A DNA stretch of 34,957 nucleotides from positions 1 through 34,957 of the forward strand of contig JAGXSW010000188.1 in NCBI GenBank assembly GCA_018333715.1, in the 5' to 3' direction. The DNA comes from Syntrophaceae bacterium. Lineage in GTDB: Bacteria > Desulfobacterota > BSN033 > UBA1163. The notes under the pieces are model-generated. The model was not told where the DNA came from. It did not search any database and saw only the letters and a list, made by a program, of their open reading frames with translations. This document shows positions 15,720 through 23,421 of the stretch, in pieces. Made by a program: the position numbers and the translations under genes. Position 1 is the stretch's first letter. Every line of letters begins with the position of its first letter.

Positions 15720-17813
15720 CTATTCGTTTTTAAGGTTTATCCACAGGAATCCAAAATCATCCACTGAAATCGAACCATCCTCGCCGACAATGACCGTGGA
15801 CTCTTTTTCTTCAATAATAGCAGGCCCTTTGAAGGTTGCCTTCGGAAAAAGCTGGTAGCGATCATAGACCGTGTAAAAGATAAAGTCTTTTGCCTTAGGG
15901 GAGTAAGCCTTGCGCTTCCCTTTGATTGCCTTAATCAGAGAATCTCCCGTCTTATTAATATGTTGAAATTGAATCAGCCGTTCAGGGAGACTCGCTCTGA
16001 CTTTGAAATTGATGAACTCCACTTCGGAATCGGGATACGTCCTTCCGTATAATTTTTCATAGACCTCATCAAATCTGCGGCGGACCTCCTCCCTCCCCAT
16101 CTTTGCGAAATCTCTTCCGGAAATCGGGACGTTGGTTTCCGAACCCTGGCCGACAAAGCGCATATCAAGAGATCTTTCGAATTGGATATCTTTTTCTGAG
16201 GCCTGTTTCTTGAGTATCTTTGCCGCCTCCTCTTCCAGTTCCTTCAAAATCCCTTCAATTTCATTAAAATCAGAAGCCGTTAGAGCAACCTTGTGACTTC
16301 TGAGCAGGTCAAAGGCTCGAGGGGCGGTAAAAAAGCCAAGAGCCGAGCCCACTCCGGCGTTGGGCGGGACAAGCAGGCGGGGAGCCCCCAATTTTTTAGC
16401 AAGACCATAGGCATGTACCGGTCCTGCTCCACCAAAGGCAACAATCGTTACGAGGCTGGGGTTTCCTCCTTTTTCGGCGATGTGTGTTTTGGCGGCGGCG
16501 GCCATAGTTTCATTGATAAGGTCGTGGATTCCCCATACGGCCTGGATGAATTTGACCCCCAGAGGCCTGGCCACCTTTTCCTCGACCCCGAGTCTTGCTG
16601 CTTCCTTGTCGAGCTTCATTTTACCGCCAAGGAAGTAATTCTCATCGAGATAACCCAGCAGGAGATCGGCATCGGTGACACAAGGGTCCATCCCTCTTAT
16701 GCCATAACAGATGGGTCCAGGATCTGCGCCGGAGCTTTCCGGCCCCACCTGAAGTGTTCCCAGGCGACTCACCCTTGCGATGCTTCCGCCTCCTGCCCCA
16801 ATCTCCATCAAGTCAACGACAGGCACCTGAATGGTTAGTCCGCTTCCCTTCATAAATCTCTGGACACGGCCGACTTCAAATGTTGGGACGACGCCGGCCT
16901 CCCCTTTCTGAATCAAGCAGGACTTGGCGGTTGTGCCTCCCATATCGAAACAGAACATTTCTGGAATATTGAAAAGCCGGCCATAAAATTGACCCGCAAT
17001 GACTGCAGCCGTAGGTCCTGACTCGATGATTCGGACCGGAAACTCTGACGCTGTTTCGACAGAGGTGACTCCTCCACTGGAAAGCATGATGAAGAGTTTC
17101 CCCTTAAAGCCAATGGCCTCCAGCCTTTTCGCCAATTTGGAAAGGTATCGACCTGTCAGAGGTTTCACATAGGCGTTGGTGACTGTGGTGCTTGTTCTCT
17201 CGTACTCCTTAATCTGCGGCAAGACCCTGAAGGATATGGAGACCGATATTTCGGGCGCTTCCTTTTCAATGATCTCTTTGAGCATCAGTTCATTGGCCGG
17301 GTTCTCGAAAGAGTTGATCAGGCAGACCGCAATCGATTCCACACCAAGCTTGAGAATCGCCCGAACGACCTGTTTTGCCTCACGGGGATCCAACGGCTTC
17401 AGGACGCTTCCATCGCTTCGGATTCTCTCGTCCACTTCAAAACGGAGATGCCGCGGGATGAGAGGTTTTGGAAATTCGGCGAACACATCGTAAGGGGCAT
17501 ATCGAATTCCCCTCCCGATCTCCAGGACATCCCTGAAGCCCTTTGTGGTGATCAGCCCTGTTTTGGCTCCCTTTCTCTCGATAATCGAATTGATGACCAG
17601 GGTTGTTCCATGAATCACTTCATCGAGTTTCTCCACGAAATCCGGAGTATATTTCTCCATTCCTCGAATTCCATCCTCCACGGCATCCGAGGGGTCTCTG
17701 GGGGTGGTCAGACATTTGTAAGTTTTTATCTCTCCGGTTTGATCGTTCAGCAGGACAAAATCGGTGAAGGTGCCTCCAATGTCACAACCCAGCCGATAAA
17801 CCTTGTCAGCCAT
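15720..17813 (-). CDS. Hydantoinase A / oxoprolinase family protein (HyuA)
   Basis: 697 aa; YRLGCDIGGTFTDFVLLNDQTG, HGTTLVINSIIERKGAKTGLITTKGFRDVLEIGRG, CFDMGGTTAKSCLI, EIGAGGGSIARV, GVGSALGFFTAPRAFD. Confidence 0.94.
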   Translation of the reverse strand: MADKVYRLGCDIGGTFTDFVLLNDQTGEIKTYKCLTTPRDPSDAVEDGIRGMEKYTPDFVEKLDEVIHGTTLVINSIIERKGAKTGLITTKGFRDVLEIGRGIRYAPYDVFAEFPKPLIPRHLRFEVDERIRSDGSVLKPLDPREAKQVVRAILKLGVESIAVCLINSFENPANELMLKEIIEKEAPEISVSISFRVLPQIKEYERTSTTVTNAYVKPLTGRYLSKLAKRLEAIGFKGKLFIMLSSGGVTSVETASEFPVRIIESGPTAAVIAGQFYGRLFNIPEMFCFDMGGTTAKSCLIQKGEAGVVPTFEVGRVQRFMKGSGLTIQVPVVDLMEIGAGGGSIARVSRLGTLQVGPESSGADPGPICYGIRGMDPCVTDADLLLGYLDENYFLGGKMKLDKEAARLGVEEKVARPLGVKFIQAVWGIHDLINETMAAAAKTHIAEKGGNPSLVTIVAFGGAGPVHAYGLAKKLGAPRLLVPPNAGVGSALGFFTAPRAFDLLRSHKVALTASDFNEIEGILKELEEEAAKILKKQASEKDIQFERSLDMRFVGQGSETNVPISGRDFAKMGREEVRRRFDEVYEKLYGRTYPDSEVEFINFKVRASLPERLIQFQHINKTGDSLIKAIKGKRKAYSPKAKDFIFYTVYDRYQLFPKATFKGPAIIEEKESTVIVGEDGSISVDDFGFLWINLKNE

Positions 17814-17941
17814 GAATACCTCCGAAAATATAAAATGCGGAATTTGTCTGCCTATCGCATGAAGGGATTGGGGATTTCCAGGTCTTATTCTGCCTTACGA
17901 AAATGAAGGCTTCCTTTGGTGCGGTTTTTCCTGTATCCTGT

Positions 17942-18038
17942 AATTAATTAGTGTCTGTTTATAAACTAACGGTTTCCCCAAAGGTCGTCATTCCGGCATG
18001 ACAGGAAAAGAGCATTTATAAACAGACTCTAATTAATT
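17942..18038. repeat. MITE-like palindromic element, family B
   Basis: AATTAATTAGTGTCTGTTTATAAA...TTTATAAACAGACTCTAATTAATT; the 24-bp terminal inverted repeats differ at one position. Confidence 0.8.
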
Positions 18039-20054
18039 GTGGACAAAATTTGCATTGACTCTTGGGCCATTTTTCATGAAATTGTCAATTCCGATATTTC
18101 TATCCTGCGTTTTGAAACAATCGCCAAAGATCCTGGCTTCGATTTTCAATCCTTCCGCAAGAGTCGTTTTTGCCCCATCCAAAATTGCCTTTTGAAGAAG
18201 GGCATCGATCTTCCGACTCAAATGGCCAATATCAACCTCTGGAAGCTTTGAGGGAATAGGAATCGGGCCTTTTGGAATGGCAGGAACTTTGGCTTGCCCT
18301 GAAAGAATCTTGCTAACCCATCCCATGGCGGCTTCAATGAGATCACCCTCCACTTCCTCCTGAATCAGACCGATCTCTTTGGCCTGGGAGGAAGAGATCG
18401 GGTTCGAATGCCGGAGGATGGGCCACGCCTTTTCCAATCCTACCAGTCTCGGCAACCTCTGTGTTCCACCCGCTCCAGGGATGAAACCGAGCTTGGGTTC
18501 GGGTTGGGCTACAAAAACCTTCTGGCCCTTTGTGGCAATGCGGCCGGTACAGCACATGGCTATTTCATTTCCTCCGCCAAAGGCCAATCCATTCATGGCG
18601 CAGACCACAGGTTTACCCAAATTCTCGATGAGATCAAGAACAGAGTAGTTGTTGAGGCAACCGGTTTCTCCTTCCTCGGCTGTTTTTTGAGCAGCCAGCA
18701 TCCCGATGTCTGCTCCTGAAACAAATGCCCTTGTTCCGAATCCGGTTAGCACCGCTCCCTTTATTTTCGGGTCCTTCTGTATCCCTGTGAAAATCTCTCT
18801 CAATTGCTCAAAGACATCCGCATTGAGGGCATTGAGGACTTTAGGCCTCCGGATTTTAACGAGGGCGACATCTCCCTTATCTTCCCTGAAGACAACAGGT
18901 ATCTTCCATGGTTGACCTGAAGCCGCCTGTTTTTTTAGCATGTCAGCCACTTTAAACCCGGTGTTCTCTTTGGCATAGACTTCAACCAGTTCAAGGGCCT
19001 TTTTGACGCCGATCTTATTCATCATGGAGAAGGGAGAATTCAGAACCAGTCCGGCATCCATGGCCAATTCAAGATCGCCGATATTGGAAATGCCGCTTTC
19101 GACAATTTCGCAGATCATTCCGAAATAGGCCCCGATGACCCGATTCGAAACCGATTCATACATTACAGGCGTATAGTCAACGGTTTCGCCTTTTGCGGCT
19201 GTCTCCCAGGGTTTTCCGGATTTCACCTGATCATCAAGAATCTTCGGGGAGCGATACCAGGGCATGATCTTGGAGGTCATTTCATTTAGCCCATGCTGGG
19301 TGATGGGGTTTCCTCCTGCGAGATTATGAGCGGTGAATGGACCCACGCCCATTCCAAGGGCTTTCTGGACGATCACATCCGCCTGTTTGACATTGGCCAG
19401 TCCTTTTTCAACGGTTAGGGCTGTGGCTTCGAAGAGGCCTTCAAAGATGGGATCGACCGCATAACCATAACGGCTTTTCACTTTAATCGGAGCCTTTCCA
19501 ATGAATTCGTATAATTTCATCAAATATTCCGTCAGGGCAGGGTCGGTGTCTTTTCCGGGAACAATTTCCACCAGGATATTTCTTTCCGCCGGGAAAAAAT
19601 AGTGGATAACCAAACACCTGTTTTTATCTTCCATCTTCCCAAAGATCACCTCCGGCTCCATGTGTGAAGAATTGGAAGCAAAGATCGCTGTTTTCGGGCA
19701 GGATGCCTGACATTGATCGAAGATCTTATGCTTGACATCCTCTCTCTCAAAAGCGGCCTCGACCACAAAGTCAGCATCGGCGATTTTTCCATAATCGGTT
19801 GTGAAGAGGATGTTTTTGAAGATGGCATCAGCGGCCTCTTTCTTGAAGAATTTCTTTTCAGCAGCTTTCGCCATCTTCGATTCCGCCTTCCTGGAACCTG
19901 CATCGAGGGCCGCCTGAACGATATCTACCACGACGACAGGCACCCCGTATAAATACAGATTCTGGCTGAAATGAAGAGCAATGTCCGGGCCGATATTCCC
20001 CGAACCAATGACACCGATCTTCCGAATGGTCCGACCAAATAGTGTAAATGACAT
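18033..20054 (-). CDS. Bifunctional 3-hydroxyacyl-CoA dehydrogenase (N-term) / enoyl-CoA hydratase (C-term)
   Basis: 673 aa; N-term IRKIGVIGSGNIGPDIALHF, FASNSSHM, CLVIHYFFPAERNILVEIV; C-term GTRAFVSGADIGML, MNGLAFGGGNEIAMCC, QPEPKLGFIPGAGGTQRLPRL. Confidence 0.93.
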   Translation of the reverse strand: MSFTLFGRTIRKIGVIGSGNIGPDIALHFSQNLYLYGVPVVVVDIVQAALDAGSRKAESKMAKAAEKKFFKKEAADAIFKNILFTTDYGKIADADFVVEAAFEREDVKHKIFDQCQASCPKTAIFASNSSHMEPEVIFGKMEDKNRCLVIHYFFPAERNILVEIVPGKDTDPALTEYLMKLYEFIGKAPIKVKSRYGYAVDPIFEGLFEATALTVEKGLANVKQADVIVQKALGMGVGPFTAHNLAGGNPITQHGLNEMTSKIMPWYRSPKILDDQVKSGKPWETAAKGETVDYTPVMYESVSNRVIGAYFGMICEIVESGISNIGDLELAMDAGLVLNSPFSMMNKIGVKKALELVEVYAKENTGFKVADMLKKQAASGQPWKIPVVFREDKGDVALVKIRRPKVLNALNADVFEQLREIFTGIQKDPKIKGAVLTGFGTRAFVSGADIGMLAAQKTAEEGETGCLNNYSVLDLIENLGKPVVCAMNGLAFGGGNEIAMCCTGRIATKGQKVFVAQPEPKLGFIPGAGGTQRLPRLVGLEKAWPILRHSNPISSSQAKEIGLIQEEVEGDLIEAAMGWVSKILSGQAKVPAIPKGPIPIPSKLPEVDIGHLSRKIDALLQKAILDGAKTTLAEGLKIEARIFGDCFKTQDRNIGIDNFMKNGPRVNANFVHN

Positions 20055-20163
20055 AAGTTCCTCCTCTCAAAAGATCATTGCAAAATAGTCAATTAGCAAT
20101 GCAAAATTATCAATGGATAAATTGCTAATTTTGTAATGCTAATTTTACATTGCTAACTGTTTT

Positions 20164-21792
20164 TTAAAAGATTGATGGTTCCTTGAATTCTCCGTAAACC
20201 TCTTTGAAGACCCTGGTCATCTCTCCCACAGTGGCATAGGCCTTACAGCATTCGAGAAGATAGGGCATCACATTTCTTTCCGCTCTTGCGGCGTTTTCAA
20301 GGTCTTTCAACAATTGGGCCACCGTCCGGTTATCCCTTTCCCGTTTCACTTCTTTAAGCCGCCGGATCTGTTCTTCCGCAGACCCCAACCGGTACTCATG
20401 GAGTTCGACCTCCATCTCCTCGCCTTCGGTATATTTATTCACTCCAACTTTAATCAATTCCCCCTTCTGGACCCCCTTTTCAAATTCATAAGCCTGCCTC
20501 GCCACCTCTCTCTGGACATAGCCCGTTTCCACGGCCTTGGTCATTCCACCCATCTCATCGACCTGTTTCATCTCTTCCACGATCTTCTCTTCCATCTGTT
20601 TGGTCAGTGTCTCAATGAAATACGAACCGGCCAAAGGATCAACCGTGTCGCGCATTCCTATCTCCTCCATCAGAATCTGGAACGTCCTGAGAGAGAGAAG
20701 GGCTGCCCTCGGCGTGGGGATGGTATAGGCTTCGTCAAAGGAGCAGAGCGCAGTGGTCTGGGCGCCGCCCAGCGCAGCGGCAAGCGCATAGTAAGCGCCA
20801 CGGATGATATTGTTTTCCGGCTGGGCTTTGGTCATTCCATATCCTCCGCCTCCGAAGATGCCGCGGAGAAGAAGAGACCGGTTATCCTTTGCCCCGTAAC
20901 GCTCTTTGAGATTTTTCGCCCAGAGTTTTCTTGCTGCTCGGAATTTCGCCACCTGCTCCCAGAGATTTCCGAAAATATTGAGATTGAAGGTAAACCCTCT
21001 TACGAAATCGTCGATGGAATGGCCTCGGCGGAGAACCTCTTCGATATAAGTGTTGGCAATCTGGAAGGCATACGCAATTTCCTGGGCGGGAGAACACCCT
21101 GATTCACGGATATGGTATCCGCAGATGCTGACCGGATTCGTCCGGGGGAGCTCCTTCATCGAATATTCGATCGTATCCCCGATCAGACAAACCGAAGGTT
21201 TCACCGGAAAGATCCAGGCCCCTCGGCCAATCATTTCTTTAAGGATATCGTTTTGAGGAGTCGCGCTCACCCGATCCTTTTTGAATCCGAACTTTTCGGA
21301 CGTCGCCTGAAACATGGCGAGCATGATGCTTGCCACAGCATTGATAGTGAGTCCCGCGCCAATCCGGTCGAGTGGAATTTCCCGAAAAGCCGCCTCAAAA
21401 TCTCTCAGGGAATCAACAGCCATCCCGACTCTTCCGACTTCTCCTTCGGACAATGGGTCATCGGAATCGAGGCCCATCTGGGTGGGAAGGTCGAAGGCGA
21501 CATTGAGGCCGGTCTGCCCATGGGAGATCATCAGTTTAAAGCGTTCATTGGTCTCTTCCGGAGTCCCGAACCCCGTATACTGGCGAGTTGTCCATTCCCT
21601 GCTCCGGTAGCCCTGGGGGTGAATTCCACGGGTGAAAGGATATTCACCGGGATAGGCCAAATCCTTCTCAGGATCGAAACCGGCGTCCTCCATATCCTTC
21701 CGGGTATAGACCGGTTTGATATGGATGCCCGACTGGAGAATCACATCAAGTATTTCATCTTTATCGTTTTTGATATATCTGGCGACACCCAT
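20164..21792 (-). CDS. Methylmalonyl-CoA mutase family, large (substrate-binding) subunit
   Basis: YPFTRGIHPQGYRSREWTTRQYTGFGTPEETNERFK, GLNVAFDLPTQMGLDSDDPLSEGEVGRVGMAVDSL, ATPQNDILKEMIGRGAWIFP, DPLAGSYFIE. Start set at MGVARYIKND (21792); the ORF-track extension upstream is translated repeat. Confidence 0.93.
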   Translation of the reverse strand: MGVARYIKNDKDEILDVILQSGIHIKPVYTRKDMEDAGFDPEKDLAYPGEYPFTRGIHPQGYRSREWTTRQYTGFGTPEETNERFKLMISHGQTGLNVAFDLPTQMGLDSDDPLSEGEVGRVGMAVDSLRDFEAAFREIPLDRIGAGLTINAVASIMLAMFQATSEKFGFKKDRVSATPQNDILKEMIGRGAWIFPVKPSVCLIGDTIEYSMKELPRTNPVSICGYHIRESGCSPAQEIAYAFQIANTYIEEVLRRGHSIDDFVRGFTFNLNIFGNLWEQVAKFRAARKLWAKNLKERYGAKDNRSLLLRGIFGGGGYGMTKAQPENNIIRGAYYALAAALGGAQTTALCSFDEAYTIPTPRAALLSLRTFQILMEEIGMRDTVDPLAGSYFIETLTKQMEEKIVEEMKQVDEMGGMTKAVETGYVQREVARQAYEFEKGVQKGELIKVGVNKYTEGEEMEVELHEYRLGSAEEQIRRLKEVKRERDNRTVAQLLKDLENAARAERNVMPYLLECCKAYATVGEMTRVFKEVYGEFKEPSIF

Positions 21793-21804
21793 CTTCAACT
21801 CCCA

Positions 21805-21885
21805 TGTGAATGGTGAATCGTGGTTCGTGAATCGTGAAAGATTCAAAATACGAGTCACCAATCACCTATCACAATTCACGTTCTC
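21805..21885. repeat. Tandem/inverted GTGAATCGTG-type short repeat cluster
   Basis: gtgaatggtgaatcgtggttcgtgaatcgtgaaag ... gtcaccaatcacctatcacaattcacg. Confidence 0.6.
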
Positions 21886-22298
21886 TGTTTAATGTGTTCT
21901 TTGATCCACTTAATCGATTCGTCAAAAGGAGTGCCTCCAGGGAAAACCCCCTCGATCCCCATCTTTTGCAGGAGGGGGATATCTCTTGTGGGAATGACGC
22001 CGCCGACCACGACGGTGGCGTCCTCGAATTCCTTTTCTTTCATCTTCTTCATTAATTTTTCACAGATGGGCAGATGGGCGCCTGACATGATGGATAAACC
22101 GATGACATCCACATCCTCCTGAAGGGCGGTTTGGATGATCTGATCAACCGTTTGATGAAGGCCGGTATAGATCACCTCCATTCCGGCATCGCGCAGCGCC
22201 TGGGCAACCACCTTCGCGCCACGGTCATGGCCGTCCAGGCCGGGCTTTGCAACTAAGATGCGGATCTTTCTTTCCACTTTATTCCCTCGATCTACCAA
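21876..22298 (-). CDS. Cobalamin-binding small subunit of acyl-CoA mutase
   Basis: 140 aa; RILVAKPGLDGHDRGAKVVAQALRDAGMEVIYTG (DGHDRG B12 motif), DVIGLSIMSGAHLP, VVVGGVIP. Confidence 0.94.
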   Translation of the reverse strand: MVDRGNKVERKIRILVAKPGLDGHDRGAKVVAQALRDAGMEVIYTGLHQTVDQIIQTALQEDVDVIGLSIMSGAHLPICEKLMKKMKEKEFEDATVVVGGVIPTRDIPLLQKMGIEGVFPGGTPFDESIKWIKEHIKQRT

Positions 22299-22311
22299 TC
22301 TACAATCTGAA

Positions 22312-22526
22312 ATCTAACCAAAGATATTTGAATTTTTCTAAATAATTCCCTCCCCCTTCGACGCCTGCCTGCGCGAAGCCGCTTCGGCGAAGGCAGGGGG
22401 GAGGGTGAGGGTGGGGGTGGACAAAGCAGAGACCGATTGGTCCCCCCTCCCCTTCATCCCCTCCCGCCGTGGGGAGGGGAGATTTTTTTGGGCCAAAATG
22501 TTAGAGATAAATTCTCAGACTTTAAT
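22312..22526. repeat. Dispersed repeat family C, copy 1
   Basis: ATCTAACCAAAGATATTTGAATTTTTCTAAATAATTCCCTCCCCCTTCGACGCCTGCCTGCGCGAAG...TTTTTTTGGGCCAAAATGTTAGAGATAAATTCTCAGACTTTAA, matched at about 34447-34573 and, on the other strand, at about 31701-31760. Confidence 0.65.
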
Positions 22527-22540
22527 GTGTAAGAATCCAA

Positions 22541-23227
22541 CTATGGAGCCATTCTCCCTTCGTTGATCTCTTTGAGAACGATTTCCATTCCCCTTTCGAG
22601 ATGGGCTCTGACAAGGTTTTCCACAAGCCGTGGGTTATTTTTCTTCATCGCTTCGAGCATCTGACGATGGTCTGCAATAGAAGTCTTAAAACCGTTGGGC
22701 GTATGGAGCAGGGCAGAACGGTAACGGTAAAAATAGTCGCGATAGCCATTGATCATTTCGATCAATTTTTTGCTCTTGCAGGATTTATAAAGGAGGTCAT
22801 GAAATTCCGTATAGAGCTGAACCGCCTTCTCATCCTCTCCTTTTTTCAGGGCCTTCTCCGATTCATCCACCTTTTTTTCGAGGGCCGCGATTTTGTCCGG
22901 CGTAATGTGTGTAGCGGCCATATAAGAGGCGTAGCTTTCAAGAGCAATTCGAATGCCGAAGATTTCTTCCACATCCTCATTTGTGAATTCCCTGACGGCA
23001 AACCCTCCTTTTGGAAGCCGTGAGACGAGATCGTCTCGTTCCAGTTTGTGAAAAGCTTCTCTGACAGGGGTGCGGCTGATCCCTATCTGGTTGGCCAGCG
23101 TTTCCTCAACCAGCCGTTGCTTAGCCTTTAATTTTCCGTGAAGAATGGACTTCTTTAATGACTCGTAGACCATTTCACGCATAGGTTTCCTCTTGCCTAC
23201 CTTGATTGCTCCAAATATGTTTTCCAT
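22541..23227 (-). CDS. GntR family transcriptional regulator (FadR/FCD-type)
   Basis: 228 aa; MREMVYESLKKSILHGKLKAKQRLVEETLANQIGISRTPVREAFHKLERDDLVSRLPKGGFAVREFTNEDVEEIFGIRIALESYAS. Confidence 0.94.
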   Translation of the reverse strand: MENIFGAIKVGKRKPMREMVYESLKKSILHGKLKAKQRLVEETLANQIGISRTPVREAFHKLERDDLVSRLPKGGFAVREFTNEDVEEIFGIRIALESYASYMAATHITPDKIAALEKKVDESEKALKKGEDEKAVQLYTEFHDLLYKSCKSKKLIEMINGYRDYFYRYRSALLHTPNGFKTSIADHRQMLEAMKKNNPRLVENLVRAHLERGMEIVLKEINEGRMAP

Positions 23228-23250
23228 GGGGTCCTCCTTGGTGATCGGTT

Positions 23251-23265
23251 CTGTATACTGTATCC
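23251..23265. promoter_or_regulatory. Candidate GntR operator CTGTATACTGTATCC in the divergent promoter region
   Basis: Shares CTGTATAC with the palindrome at 12238-12251; lies between the gntR start (23227) and the divergent FAD oxidase gene (23422). Confidence 0.45.
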
Positions 23266-23421
23266 AATCCTAACTTTTTATACGCTAAGGACGTGGGGTT
23301 GTCAAGATTTATTTCGGCAGATCTGTAATGCGTCACGCATTACTCCATTTGTCATCTCTATTTGCCATTTGTTGAGAGAAAGGGATTGTGTTAATAATAA
23401 AAGCTCTAAAGAGATTAGGCA

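Noticed and set aside
21793-21861. N-terminal extension of the mutase (MVTRILNLSRFTNHDSPFTWELK)
   Set aside because: It is translated GTGAATCGTG-type repeat; the conserved protein starts at MGVARYIKND.
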